From positions 3,472,001 to 3,536,000 of the forward strand of contig NZ_CP019699.1 of the NCBI RefSeq assembly GCF_002005165.1: a stretch of 64,000 nt of DNA, in the 5' to 3' direction. Positions within the stretch are counted from its first letter, which is position 1. Each line of letters begins with the position of its first letter. Source of the stretch: Novibacillus thermophilus (lineage in GTDB: Bacteria; Bacillota; Bacilli; Thermoactinomycetales; Novibacillaceae). Positions 52,838-62,516 of the stretch are shown piece by piece. The translations under genes and the position numbers were made by a program. The notes beneath the pieces were generated by a model, which made no database searches, had not been told where the DNA came from, and saw only the letters and a list, made by a program, of their open reading frames with translations.

Positions 52838-53667
52838 TACCCTTTCACCCCTCCTGAAAAGATGTTTAACAGATACTTTTGCGTCAAGGCGTAGAAGATG
52901 AGCACGGGGAGGATGTAGAACAACCCGACAGCTGTCACCAACCCGTAGTTCGCTTCATCGGCCTGACTCGTGAGCATGTTGAGAAAGACAGACAGCGTCT
53001 GAGTCGACGAATTCGGCGCGAATAAAAACGGGATCATAAACTCGCTCCAACCTGTTAAAAAGGCGAAGACAGCCAAGGCAGCCAAACCGGGACGCACGAC
53101 AGGCATCACCACTTTCCGCCAGACGTTCCAACGTGATGCCCCGTCCACCATGGCCGCAATTTCGAGATCCCACGGCACGTTGTCAAAAAAACCTTTCATG
53201 ATCCAGATGGCAAACGGCAACTCAAAGGCGACCTTGACGACGATGACGCCCGTTAAGGTGTCGTACAGGCCGAGCATGCGCAAAATGAAAAAGATGGCAA
53301 TGATGAGCGTGATGCTCGGAAACGCGTGGAGAATGATCACAAAGGAGAGAAACAGCCGTCTGCCTGGAAAATTCAGCCGGGAGATGGCATATGCGGCCAG
53401 TGAGGCGACTAAAAGTTCCACTACCGTAACGCAAGCGGCAAACAGGAACGTGTTGACCGCGTACGCCCATATGCTGGCTGCCCCTTGCTTTGTCTCCCAC
53501 AGGAAGCGCCAGTTGTCCAGGGTAAACCCTTGCGGGATGATTCCCTGCATCCCCGTACTGAAGGAGGACACAAACAGCCAGGTGTACATCATGACGATCG
53601 GCAAGGTGATCGGAATGAGAATGAGGTAAGGCACCCAAGCGCGACGGGCGTTCTCCGACTGCTGCAT
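52837..53667 (-). CDS. ABC sugar importer permease (MalG type)
   Basis: A 276-residue protein with six membrane helices and the EAA loop as EIAAMVDGASRWNVWRKVVMP (seen as EIAAMVDGASRWNVW), which contacts the ATPase. The open frame begins at 53685, but the ATG at 53667 (MQQSENARR) has a GGGAGG site. It forms the translocation path with the MalF-type partner. Confidence 0.9.
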   Translation of the reverse strand: MQQSENARRAWVPYLILIPITLPIVMMYTWLFVSSFSTGMQGIIPQGFTLDNWRFLWETKQGAASIWAYAVNTFLFAACVTVVELLVASLAAYAISRLNFPGRRLFLSFVIILHAFPSITLIIAIFFILRMLGLYDTLTGVIVVKVAFELPFAIWIMKGFFDNVPWDLEIAAMVDGASRWNVWRKVVMPVVRPGLAALAVFAFLTGWSEFMIPFLFAPNSSTQTLSVFLNMLTSQADEANYGLVTAVGLFYILPVLIFYALTQKYLLNIFSGGVKG

Positions 53668-53684
53668 GTCCGTGATCCCTCCCA

Positions 53685-54653
53685 TCAGTTGATTTCGATT
53701 TTCGGCCGGGCCACAAGCTCTTTAAACCGGAAAAACTTAAAGTACACGACGGACATGATAATCCCAATGACGACGAGGATAGCTGTGAGCGCTGCCCCCA
53801 GGCCGTACTGGGCGTTGCCGTAGTAATTGGACAGGGCGGTGTGGTAAGCGTAAAGCGACCACACTTCCGTCGTGTAAAATCCGGGCCCGCCGTTAGTCGT
53901 GAGCATAATGTACTCAAAGGACGTCAACAGTGACAGTGTTTGGTACACAGTCGTAAACAGTATCGGCCACTTTAACTGGGGCAGCACAATCCTGCGGATG
54001 ATCTGCCAGTTTGAGGCGCCGTCCACTTCGGCGGCCAAAAAGTGGGTGGACGGAATGGACTGGATGGCGGAACTGAACAGAATCATGCCCATGGACGCCC
54101 CGACGAAGCCGTTTAACGCAATGATAAACAGCCACGGCTGGGCGTACATCCAGTTTTGCGGCTCGACGCCGAGGGGCGCAAGCCACTGGTTGAGGATGCC
54201 GTACGGCGCGTCAGCGGCAGCCCACTTCATCATGATCACGTACACGACAGAAGGGGTGATCCGCGGCAACAGCCACAAGGCGCGGAAAACTGACCCTTGC
54301 GGCTTGGGGATAAATGCCGTCGCCACAGCAATGACGAGCCCCAATCCGACGTTGAAGAAGATCAAGGTACCGGCAACGTACAGAAAGGTGTTCTTTAAGA
54401 TCACCGGTACCCACGGACTGTCGGCAATGCTCCGGTAATGCTCCAACCCGATCCAGCTAAACCCGCTTAAGCCCGTGGACACACTCATGTCCGTCATGCT
54501 GATGATGAGCGTGATGACGACCGGCGCGACAAAAAAGCAAACCGTAACGACGAGGGACGGCAACAAAAAGAGGAGGGGAAGCCGGTAGCGGCTCCACCAC
54601 CCTTCTGCCGGTTCGCCTCGCGTCACTTGAGCGTCCACCGTTGTCACACTCAT
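53685..54653 (-). CDS. ABC sugar importer permease (MalF type)
   Basis: A 322-residue permease with six membrane helices and the EAA loop (FLAAEVDGASNWQIIRRIVLP region). Its start overlaps the binding-protein stop by four bases. The N-terminal 25 residues are polar, as in many MalF/UgpA-type permeases. Confidence 0.92.
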   Translation of the reverse strand: MSVTTVDAQVTRGEPAEGWWSRYRLPLLFLLPSLVVTVCFFVAPVVITLIISMTDMSVSTGLSGFSWIGLEHYRSIADSPWVPVILKNTFLYVAGTLIFFNVGLGLVIAVATAFIPKPQGSVFRALWLLPRITPSVVYVIMMKWAAADAPYGILNQWLAPLGVEPQNWMYAQPWLFIIALNGFVGASMGMILFSSAIQSIPSTHFLAAEVDGASNWQIIRRIVLPQLKWPILFTTVYQTLSLLTSFEYIMLTTNGGPGFYTTEVWSLYAYHTALSNYYGNAQYGLGAALTAILVVIGIIMSVVYFKFFRFKELVARPKIEIN

Positions 54654-56062
54654 CGGATGATCACCTCATCCCCCAGCTGCCGCTCCAGCTCTTCCACGAC
54701 GATGTCGACAGCTTCTTGCGGCACCATCTGTCCCGCCTCGACGGCAGTCAAGCCCCGAAAGACGGCTTCATCATACGTGCCGAACTGCTCGTGGTTCGGC
54801 AAGTAGGTCGTGTACTGGAGCATGTACGTCACGTCGCTTAAAAACGGATCATTGGCGTAGTCAGGATCTTCTTCCTGCGTTTCCAGTATCGCGAGGTGAT
54901 TGCTTTCCACAGCGTGCTTCGTGTTCAACTCCGGCGTCGTCGCCATGGCCAACACTCTCGCCGCCCAGTCGGGATGCTCGCTCTCTGACGTGATCATGTA
55001 GACGAGCGGATGGGACAAGGTTACCGGCGTGCCGCCTTTTTCACCCGCTGGCACTAAGGCGTAGCCCATGTTCTCCCAGTCTTCTTCCGACAAGTTGTAC
55101 TGTTCTTTCCACTCGGCGACAGTCCACGTACCCGCCTGGCTGATAAACGCCTCCTTCGACGTCACAGTCTTGTGCCAGATGTCCCACTCCATGCCGATGA
55201 AGTCTTCCGGCGTGGTCTCGTATTCAAACACCGTATCGTGGAAGAACTGGTAAAACTTCAGCAGCGCCTCTCGATCGAGTACAAGTTTTCCTTCAGTGTC
55301 ATCGAACATCTCACCGCCGAAGGCGTAGTAAAACATGTAAAAGTCGTTCCCCTGCTGCGGGCGGTGGAAAAACCCGTGCCCCTCTTTCACGATACCTTGT
55401 TCCTGGGCTTTGTTGGCCGTCTCTAACAAATCGTACAGCGTAAAGTCGCCCGATTCGATTTTTTCGGGCAAGGCGTCAATCTCTTCGTCGGACCAGCCCA
55501 GCTCCTTCAAGTACTCTTTTTGGTAGTATATGGGACGGGCCTCGACGTCTTGCGGGATCGCCCAAGTGTTCCCTTTATACTGTACTGATTCCCACAGCAC
55601 GTCGTACACGTCGTCGAATTGTTCATGTTCTTCGACGTACTCGTCCAAGGGCACAATGTAACCGGCTTGCGACCACGGCGCCACATCTTCGTGCCCGCTC
55701 AAAATGATGTCAGGAGCTTTATTCGATTCAACGGCCAGGGTAAATTGCTGTTTGTAGTCGTTCCAGTCCACATCCTCATGCTTGCCTTCAATGACAATTC
55801 GCGTCGCTTCCCCTTCGGCTTCCAACTGTTCGTTCAGCTGTTTCGCCGCTTCTTTAATGTTTTCCATTCGGTGCTCTTCCTGTGGCTTTCCGATCGTCCA
55901 CACTTCCAGCGTCACGGTGTCACCGTCCGCCTTGACGCCGTCTCCACTACTGTCGGCTTCCCCACTGTCGCCGCCACTTGCAGGGTCCGTGCTGCAACTG
56001 GCCAAAATGAGGCTTAACACAAGTAGACTCACGAGCAACGTGCGCTTTTTACCGTGATACAC
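54650..56062 (-). CDS. ABC sugar-binding lipoprotein
   Basis: A 470-residue family 1 extracellular solute-binding protein. It has a lipoprotein signal with lipobox LASC (Cys23), an acidic/Ser/Gly linker and a Venus-flytrap domain containing typical aromatic residues (WYLxx-type segments such as FHRPQQGNDFYMFYYAFGGEMF, seen as GNDFYMFYYAFGGE). The sugar is unknown. The GTG start at 56062 has a GGGGG site. It is the first gene of the operon, downstream of two putative LacI operators. Confidence 0.9.
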   Translation of the reverse strand: MYHGKKRTLLVSLLVLSLILASCSTDPASGGDSGEADSSGDGVKADGDTVTLEVWTIGKPQEEHRMENIKEAAKQLNEQLEAEGEATRIVIEGKHEDVDWNDYKQQFTLAVESNKAPDIILSGHEDVAPWSQAGYIVPLDEYVEEHEQFDDVYDVLWESVQYKGNTWAIPQDVEARPIYYQKEYLKELGWSDEEIDALPEKIESGDFTLYDLLETANKAQEQGIVKEGHGFFHRPQQGNDFYMFYYAFGGEMFDDTEGKLVLDREALLKFYQFFHDTVFEYETTPEDFIGMEWDIWHKTVTSKEAFISQAGTWTVAEWKEQYNLSEEDWENMGYALVPAGEKGGTPVTLSHPLVYMITSESEHPDWAARVLAMATTPELNTKHAVESNHLAILETQEEDPDYANDPFLSDVTYMLQYTTYLPNHEQFGTYDEAVFRGLTAVEAGQMVPQEAVDIVVEELERQLGDEVIIR

Positions 56063-56194
56063 GATGTTTCCCCCTGTCTACATTTTAGTTTAAACGGTCA
56101 AACTCAAGCCGATGACGATGCACACGAACGCAGTCGACCACCTCCTTAAACAAGAGATGCCGTCACAACTCCGAACCTGTACTCCACGACTCTA

Positions 56195-56210
56195 GTGGGA
56201 TCGTTCCCAC
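56195..56210. promoter_or_regulatory. LacI-type operator, proximal to the ABC operon
   Basis: GTGGGATCGTTCCCAC, an inverted repeat, 130 bases upstream of the binding-protein gene. It differs by one base from the core GGGAACGTTCCC. Confidence 0.65.
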
Positions 56211-56311
56211 TTGATACAGACATTGGGAAGACGCATGTATCATGAATACAGTTTTCTAACGCCTTTGCTGGCGAAACCGAAGGGGGCAATGCCCCGTAAA
56301 GACGACAAAGC

Positions 56312-56327
56312 GTGGTAACGTTCCCAC
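56312..56327. promoter_or_regulatory. LacI-type operator, distal
   Basis: GTGGTAACGTTCCCAC, one base from a perfect palindrome, between the regulator gene and the ABC operon. Its centre is 117 bases from the proximal operator, so looping is possible. No convincing -35/-10 pair is seen in this 298-base region. A GGGGCATTGCCCC hairpin near 56284-56296 may end the lacI-type gene. Confidence 0.6.
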
Positions 56328-56360
56328 TCATCCCACATGTTTACGTTTGGCGCGCGTCTT

Positions 56361-57350
56361 CTACGTTGATTCCCGTACGACGAGGGACGCCGGGAGCGTG
56401 ATCTCCTCGCCGAGGTCTTCGTTGCGGGATTCGCTGTTTATGTGGCGCAACAACTGACGAACCGCCAGCTCTCCAATCAATGTTTTGTCCACTTTCACCG
56501 TCGTGAGGGCCGGCTCGTACAGCGAAGCAAATTCAATATCGTCAAACCCGACGACACTCACGTCGTGCGGAACTTGGATGCCGTTCGCTTTTAGCTCTTT
56601 AATCACCCCGATCGCTGTCATGTCGTTCGCTGCAAATATAGCAGACGGGAGACGGGACTGCCCTAGAAAGTAACGGGCTCCCTGTTTACCCTGCTCCACT
56701 TTGGCATCCGTAAAATAGACGAGGGCCTCATCATACGCGACCCCATGATGGTGAAGGGCTTGCCTGTACGCCTCGTAGCGTTGACGTTCGTCGGGGTCAC
56801 ATATGAGACCGATGCGGCGATGCCCTTGTTTTAACAAATAGTAGACGGCGTCGTACGCCCCTCCGTAGTCATCGTTCTTGACGTAACTCGCATTTTCTAC
56901 TTTTACGGAATGATTGACCAACACGACGGGAATATTCGCCGCGCTAAAGCGTTCTAGAATGTCACGCGTCATGCGGCTAGCCAGTATTACGCCATCGACG
57001 CGCTGGGCTTGAAAGTTTTCGATACACTTTTGGATGTCGCGATCTGTAAATACGAGTACCCCGTGGTTGTACACGGTCGCTGTTTCGACTACAGCCGAGA
57101 GAAGCTGCGAGTAAAACGGGTGGGACAAAACGGGCTCGTGTCGATGGTGGATGAGAAAACCGATGTTTCCAGTCTGTTTTGTCACCATGGCCCGCGCGAT
57201 GGCATTCGACGTGTAGTTCAGCTCTTTAGCAGCCTGCATCACCTTTTCTTTCGCTTCCTGACTGTACTTACCACTGTTCGATAGCACCCGTGAAACCGTC
57301 GACTTGGATACCCCTGCTAACCGTGCAACATCTTTAATCGTGGCACTCAT
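56361..57350 (-). CDS. LacI-family transcriptional regulator
   Basis: A 329-residue repressor with an N-terminal LacI helix-turn-helix (TIKDVARLAGVSKSTVSRVLSN, seen as TIKDVARLAGVSKSTVSR), hinge helix (NAIARAMV) and a periplasmic-binding-protein-like effector domain. The frame is open to 57482; the ATG at 57350 gives the family start. It probably represses the adjacent sugar importer and itself, as palindromes with the same core lie upstream of both. Confidence 0.92.
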   Translation of the reverse strand: MSATIKDVARLAGVSKSTVSRVLSNSGKYSQEAKEKVMQAAKELNYTSNAIARAMVTKQTGNIGFLIHHRHEPVLSHPFYSQLLSAVVETATVYNHGVLVFTDRDIQKCIENFQAQRVDGVILASRMTRDILERFSAANIPVVLVNHSVKVENASYVKNDDYGGAYDAVYYLLKQGHRRIGLICDPDERQRYEAYRQALHHHGVAYDEALVYFTDAKVEQGKQGARYFLGQSRLPSAIFAANDMTAIGVIKELKANGIQVPHDVSVVGFDDIEFASLYEPALTTVKVDKTLIGELAVRQLLRHINSESRNEDLGEEITLPASLVVREST

Positions 57351-57370
57351 AGAAGCTTTCTCCCAACAAC

Positions 57371-57382
57371 GGGAACGTTCCC
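57371..57382. promoter_or_regulatory. LacI-type operator in the regulator's own promoter region
   Basis: GGGAACGTTCCC, a perfect 12-bp palindrome with the CG centre typical of LacI-family sites, 21 bases upstream of the regulator ATG. Confidence 0.7.
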
Positions 57383-57580
57383 ATTCAGTTCTTCTCAATA
57401 GTTTATTATATAAAAACCGACCGGGCGCGACAATACTTTCTAACGCATTTCGTCCGCGCCCGCGATCCCAGGAAGATCTCACCTCTTCCCGTTAGGCTCA
57501 AAGGTCTTTCTGAATGTGACTGCGCTCCGGAGTACAGGCATCGCCCACGACCCGCTTCCCCTGCTGAGTCTTCCTGTATG

Positions 57581-59250
57581 TCACATGCGTTCCGGAGCAG
57601 ACACACCCACCAGTGCCAGTCCGTTCTTAATCACCGTCGCCACCGCCCGCAACAAATTCAAACGGGCGCGACTCAACTCCACGTCGTCCGTCAACACGCG
57701 CTCTGCATTGTAATAGCTGTGAAATTGGGAGGCCAAGTCGTACAAGTAGTTCAAAATGCGGTGCGGTGCCAGCTGTTCTGCCGCAGTCGCGATTTCCTGC
57801 GGAAAATCGCCCAGTTTCATCAACAGGTCACTCTCCCGCTCGCGGGTCAACCGCTTCAACACAGCGGGCTCAAGTTTTGTGTCCAATCGTCTCTCTTCCG
57901 CTTGCCGCAACACACTGTGTATGCGCGCATGAGCGTACTGGACGTAAAACACGGGATTTTCGTTCGACTGGGAGACAGCGAGATCGAGATCAAAATCAAG
58001 ATGCGTGTCCGAGCTCCGCATGGTGAAGAAATAGCGGGTCGCATCGACGCCTACTTCGTCCATCAACTCTTCCAAGGTGACCGCTTTTCCCGTCCGCTTG
58101 GACATCTTCACCTCTTCGCCGTCTTTGTACAGCCGCACCATTTGCGTGATGACAATCTGCAGTCGGCCCGGATCGTACCCGATTGCTTCAAGAGCCGCTT
58201 TCATGCGCGGGATGTACCCGTGGTGGTCGGCCCCCCACACGTTGATCAGCCGGTCAAATCCGCGGCTGAACTTGTTTTTGTGGTAAGCGATATCGGGAGT
58301 CAAGTACGTGTAGGACCCGTCTTGTTTCACGAGCACCCTGTCTTTGTCGTCACCGTAATCACTCGTCTTGAGCCAGGTGGCACCGTCTCGCTCATACAAA
58401 ACGCCCCGCTCGAACAATTCGTCCAGTGTGCTGGTTACGTCCCCGAATCGTACAGCGAGGACTCGGAAAACCACTCGTCAAAGTGGACGCGGTACCGGTG
58501 TAAATCGGCCTTTATTTTGTCCAGTTCCTGTTGCAACCCGTACTCCCGGAAAAAAGCGAGGCGCTCTTTTTCCGGAACGGACACGTAGTGATCGCCGTAC
58601 TCTTCCGCCAGCCTCTTCCCGAGTTCGACAATTTCTTTTCCGTGGTAGCCGTCTTCAGGCATTTCTTTATCGATACCTAGCGCCTGAAAGTAACGGACTT
58701 CGATGGAGCGGGCCAACATATTCACCTGGTTCCCGGCGTCGTTAATGTAGTACTCCCGGGTGACATCGTAACCCGCGGCGGAAAGGACGTTGCTCAAAGC
58801 GTCGCCGACTGCTGCCCCTCGAGCGTGGCCCAAGTGCAGATGTCCGGTCGGGTTGGCACTCACAAATTCGACGAGCACCTTCTCCCCTTTTCCGGCGTCA
58901 CTGTGGCCGTAACGGTCTCCTTGTGTCAAAACAGTTTCCACAATGTCGGTCAGAACCGATTTGTCTAGAAAGAAATTAATAAATCCGGGACCGGCAATCT
59001 CTATTTTCTCGACGTGGGCCGCTCTTTTGTCGACATGTCGGACGAGGTGTTCGGCAATGTCCCGCGGGTTGCGGCGGGCAATGCGCGAAAGCTGCATCGC
59101 CATATTCGTGGCGACATCGCCGTGTACTTTGTCCTTCGGCGTTTCCAGCACAACGTCGGGGACCTCATCCACCTTCGCTAGTCCGGACTCTATCACCGCC
59201 TTGCGAATCTCGTTTCTCAGTGAGTCTTGCAGTTGCTCTAACACGTTCAC
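57581..59250 (-). CDS. argS: Arginyl-tRNA synthetase (one-base frameshift)
   Basis: ArgS charges tRNA-Arg. The N-terminal Arg-tRNA-synt domain and catalytic core have [15 protein letters not shown] (HIGH motif), the second part the KMSKR loop and the DALR anticodon domain. The frame breaks after SSLYDSG: four G are seen (plus-strand C at 58441-58444), and five would read [15 protein letters not shown], joining both halves into a 556-residue protein, the same size as in B. subtilis. Start is GTG at 59250 (NVLEQLQD), with a GGAG site. An essential gene, so sequencing error is the first explanation. Confidence 0.93.
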
Positions 59251-59255
59251 GCCAT

Positions 59256-59690
59256 TCACTCCGTTCCTGCCGGTTTTATCGTCAAGTTCATGTGAAACGT
59301 TCCTGCTTCGACACCGTTTAATCGCAGCCGGTAAGACCATTCCACCTGCCAGCCTTCTGGACCTGCACTCCGGTGGAAGCGTTCCGTCTCAGCCACCATT
59401 TCCATCGCGCCGTACGGATGAGTGTACAGGCCCTTCGTTTCCTTTTTCGGGTGAAAAACTTGCCGCATCGTCACGTAGCCGCGGCGAATGACAGTCAGAC
59501 AGTTCTTTCCCACTTTGACTGTCGTCGTGGCGGATTCGCGCTCTTCTGTCCGCTCCGAAAAGCACACCACCCACTGCGCGTCGCCAAACCACCCTTTTCC
59601 TGTGCTCTCGCTCTGTTGACGGTCAACTGAACCGTCTTCTGCAATCTGGGTTGTCTGCAATCGGGTTTTCACCGTGATTCCGTCCGCCAC
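59256..59690 (-). CDS. ywiB: DUF1934 family protein YwiB
   Basis: A 144-residue soluble beta-rich protein. Features include [18 protein letters not shown] and the C-terminal [23 protein letters not shown] (seen as [17 protein letters not shown]), typical of the calycin-like DUF1934 family. Function is unknown. It lies directly upstream of argS, as ywiB does in B. subtilis. I chose the GTG at 59690, which has an AAGGGG site, rather than the TTG at 59711. Confidence 0.87.
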   Translation of the reverse strand: MADGITVKTRLQTTQIAEDGSVDRQQSESTGKGWFGDAQWVVCFSERTEERESATTTVKVGKNCLTVIRRGYVTMRQVFHPKKETKGLYTHPYGAMEMVAETERFHRSAGPEGWQVEWSYRLRLNGVEAGTFHMNLTIKPAGTE

Positions 59691-59761
59691 GGTCCGTACC
59701 CCTTTCGCCAATTAATCGTTATCTTACCATCCTGCACACGCATCTGCCAAGTTTCTCGCAA

Positions 59762-59788
59762 ACAAAAACGGGGAAGTAAATCCCCAAG
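59762..59788 (-). terminator. Terminator after rbsK
   Basis: On the minus strand GGGGATTTACTTCCCC with a GTTTTTGTTTG tail, about 130 bases after the rbsK stop and before ywiB. The remaining bases of this gap show nothing more. Confidence 0.7.
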
Positions 59789-59915
59789 ACATACAATCCT
59801 AAACGGTGCGGAAAGTCTACCTGGTACTTTCCGCCATCTTAACGGCACGATAACACTATGGAATCACTTTAGGGCTGGTGGAGACATCGACACCACGATG
59901 GAATTTCATAAACAT

Positions 59916-60827
59916 TTAAAGTGGATAACGCTGCACATCATCCCGCGTCGGCAAAGACGGCTGCGCCCCTTCCCTCGTCACTGTGATCGCTGCTACTTTG
60001 CTTGCGAATTTAGCCGCTTCTACATCGGACATCCCTTGTGTCTTCCCCACGGCAAAGGCTGCCACGTAGGCGTCCCCGGCGGCAGTCGTGTCCACTGCGC
60101 GTACAGGGTAAGCGGGGATGTGAGTGTGAAGGGTCTCACTAATCAAGAAAGAACCTCTGTCCCCCATGGTGACGATGACCCGCTGGTTGCCGAGGGAGTT
60201 CAAGTGTCGGGCGGCATCGACGATTTCTTGTTCCGTTGAAGTAGGCATTCCGGAAAGGATCTGCAGTTCCGTTTCGTTGGGTATGAGGACGTACACATGT
60301 CGCAGCATCTCCGCCGGCAGATCTCGTGCCGGAGCCGGATTTAAAATGACGTTTTTACCGAGTCCGACCGCCAGTTCTAAAGCATGTTTCACCACTTCTA
60401 GCGGAATCTCCAGCTGCATGACGATCATGTCGCTTTCCTCAATAAGCCCTCTCATGGCCGATATGTCAGAGCGGCGCACAGCGTTGTTGTCACCCGCCAC
60501 GAGCACAATGTGATTCTCCCCTTCGTCACTCACACTGATAAACGCCATGCCGGTGGTGCCCTCCCGCCGGATGCCTGCCGTGGAAACGCCGGCTGACCTT
60601 AAACTGTTGATTAACAATTCCCCGTGTTCATCCGTTCCTACTTTGCCGATCATCGTCACGTTGGCACCCAGCTTGGCGGCCGCCACAGCTTGGTTCGCCC
60701 CTTTTCCACCTGGGTTCTTCTGGAACTTTCTGCTGGCGATCGTTTCCCCAGGTTGCGGAAGGTGCGGCACGCGGGTCACGAGATCGATGTTGAGACTGCC
60801 GATCACGAGTATGTTCTTCGATTTCAA
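59916..60827 (-). CDS. rbsK: Ribokinase
   Basis: RbsK phosphorylates ribose at O5. The PfkB-family protein has the N-terminal signature GGKGANQAVAAAKLG (about 40-54) and the C-terminal signature with catalytic Asp, DTTAAGDAYVAAFAVG. The usual GAGD is AAGD here. It follows the ECF transporter genes directly, which suggests that the transporter delivers ribose or a nucleoside that yields ribose. The TTG at 60827 has a GAGGTGG site; the GTG three codons upstream is also possible. Confidence 0.93.
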   Translation of the reverse strand: MKSKNILVIGSLNIDLVTRVPHLPQPGETIASRKFQKNPGGKGANQAVAAAKLGANVTMIGKVGTDEHGELLINSLRSAGVSTAGIRREGTTGMAFISVSDEGENHIVLVAGDNNAVRRSDISAMRGLIEESDMIVMQLEIPLEVVKHALELAVGLGKNVILNPAPARDLPAEMLRHVYVLIPNETELQILSGMPTSTEQEIVDAARHLNSLGNQRVIVTMGDRGSFLISETLHTHIPAYPVRAVDTTAAGDAYVAAFAVGKTQGMSDVEAAKFASKVAAITVTREGAQPSLPTRDDVQRYPL

Positions 60828-60837
60828 ACCGTCCACC

Positions 60838-61662
60838 TCAAACTTTTTCCTGTGCTCTCTTCTTTTGTTGTAAACATTGTATCATGTCATCGATGGTCAA
60901 TATCGGCGCTTGAAGTTGAAGCGAATGACTCAACCGGCTGATGTGAGGCTGTTTGAGCATACTTTGTTCCAAAATGCCAAAATCCCAGAAAACTTCTCTT
61001 TTCGACTTGTCTGCTATTTTCCTCCGGTCCGCCATGACGATCACCCGCTCAAAGTGGTTGACGACGAATTCCATGTCATGGGTAATCGTCATGACTAACT
61101 TTTTCTCCCCAATTAAAGATTGTATGATGGAGGCAAGTCTATCTAGAGCCGCGGGGTCTTGTCCTGCAGTCGGTTCATCCAAGATGATCACATCTGTATC
61201 CATCGCCAAGACAGACGCGATCGTCACAAATTTCCGCAGGGAATAAGGGAGGTTATACGGGTTTTCTTCTAAGACTGGGGTTAATCCCGTTCGTTCGGCC
61301 GCCTTCATCACATTTTCTTTAACCGCTTCCGGCGGTAGCTTCTGGTTTTTGGGGCCAAATGCGATCTCACTGTAAACATCGTTATGAAAAATTTGATCGT
61401 CCGGATTTTGAAAGACATATCCCACTTTTTTGGAGATTTGTGCCGTCGTGTAATCTTTCGTATTCCAACCGTCGATGAATACATCGCCCTTTTCAGGTTT
61501 TAGTAACCCGTTCATCAGTTTCACAGTCGTGGTCTTTCCCGCACCGTTCTGCCCGATGATCGCCACCGACTCGCCTTTTTCAAAGGACATGCTCACTCCG
61601 TCAACGGCCTTGTAACCATTCGGATAACGGTACGTGACGTCGTTCAACGTTAAATAACTCAC
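60838..61662 (-). CDS. ecfA: ECF transporter ATPase, with degenerate signature motif
   Basis: A 274-residue ATPase of the ECF type. Walker A (GQNGAGKTTT, residues 37-46), Q-loop (FQNPDDQ) and Walker B (IILDEPTAG) are normal. Where LSGGQ is expected the sequence reads PYSLRKFVTIAS (139-150), so the ABC signature is lost. The partner ATPase has an intact signature, so the pair should have one normal and one altered ATP site. It overlaps the partner gene by four bases. Confidence 0.92.
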   Translation of the reverse strand: MSYLTLNDVTYRYPNGYKAVDGVSMSFEKGESVAIIGQNGAGKTTTVKLMNGLLKPEKGDVFIDGWNTKDYTTAQISKKVGYVFQNPDDQIFHNDVYSEIAFGPKNQKLPPEAVKENVMKAAERTGLTPVLEENPYNLPYSLRKFVTIASVLAMDTDVIILDEPTAGQDPAALDRLASIIQSLIGEKKLVMTITHDMEFVVNHFERVIVMADRRKIADKSKREVFWDFGILEQSMLKQPHISRLSHSLQLQAPILTIDDMIQCLQQKKRAQEKV

Positions 61663-62516
61663 GGTCCCTCTCCTTCCAACCAGTTTCTGATCGTTGTAAC
61701 CGCCTCTCGTTCAGTGATTGGAATGCGAGGAAGGAGCATTCCCTTTTCGTTCATCTCGATCCCTAGAAGGGCGTATTGCGGGAGGGTGACACCGAATTGG
61801 AGTACGCGCTTATCTGAGAACACTGTGGCTGCATCACCTTGCATGACAATGCGACCGTCTTGCATCAGAAAGACATAGTCTGCGTATTCCGCGATGAGCT
61901 CCATCTTATGTTCGACGAGGATAATGGTCATCCCCCTTTTTTTCATGAGCTCGATGATTTTAAATACGGCTTCGGTACCGAGTGGGTCCAACTGGGATGT
62001 CGGTTCGTCAATGACGAGAATGTCCGGTTCCATCGCAAGGATGGAAGCGATGGCCACCCTTTGCTTCTGACCACCGGACAGCTCCTGCGGTTTGTGATCT
62101 TGTAATTCCTCAATTCCTAACAATTGAAGAGTATGCTTGACTTTCTGTTTAATCTCGCGTACCTCAACCCCTAAATTTTCAAGCCCGAACGCTACTTCCT
62201 CGAATACGGTGTCCTTGACACCACTGATCTGGGTGAAGGGATTTTCGAAGACAAACCCGATCTTCTGCGCGAGATCCCCTAACGCCCACTCTCGGATGTC
62301 TTTCCCTTCCACTAAGACCTTCCCCCGCAGATCTCCGTTGTAAAAGTGGGGAATAAATCCTCGCATCACATTGCACAGGGTGGTCTTCCCACTCCCATTC
62401 GTTCCGATGAGGGCGTACACACATCCTTTTTCGATATTGATGTTCACTTGCCTCAACACATCTTCCTTACTCGTCGGATAACGGTAGGAGAGGTCAATCA
62501 TTTCAATCTGTTTCAC
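61659..62516 (-). CDS. ecfA: ECF transporter ATPase, with canonical signature
   Basis: The partner ATPase of 285 residues with Walker A GTNGSGKTT (38-46), signature LSGGQKQRVAIAS (146-158) and Walker B LVIDEPTSQLD. Its Q-loop reads FENPFTQ, with Glu where Gln is usual. It overlaps both neighbouring genes by four bases. Confidence 0.92.
   Translation of the reverse strand: MKQIEMIDLSYRYPTSKEDVLRQVNINIEKGCVYALIGTNGSGKTTLCNVMRGFIPHFYNGDLRGKVLVEGKDIREWALGDLAQKIGFVFENPFTQISGVKDTVFEEVAFGLENLGVEVREIKQKVKHTLQLLGIEELQDHKPQELSGGQKQRVAIASILAMEPDILVIDEPTSQLDPLGTEAVFKIIELMKKRGMTIILVEHKMELIAEYADYVFLMQDGRIVMQGDAATVFSDKRVLQFGVTLPQYALLGIEMNEKGMLLPRIPITEREAVTTIRNWLEGEGP

Noticed and set aside
57578-58588. Plus-strand open frame of 336 codons opposite argS
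   Set aside because: It is antisense to a well-conserved essential gene and has no ribosome site or family resemblance; long antisense frames are common in this codon usage.
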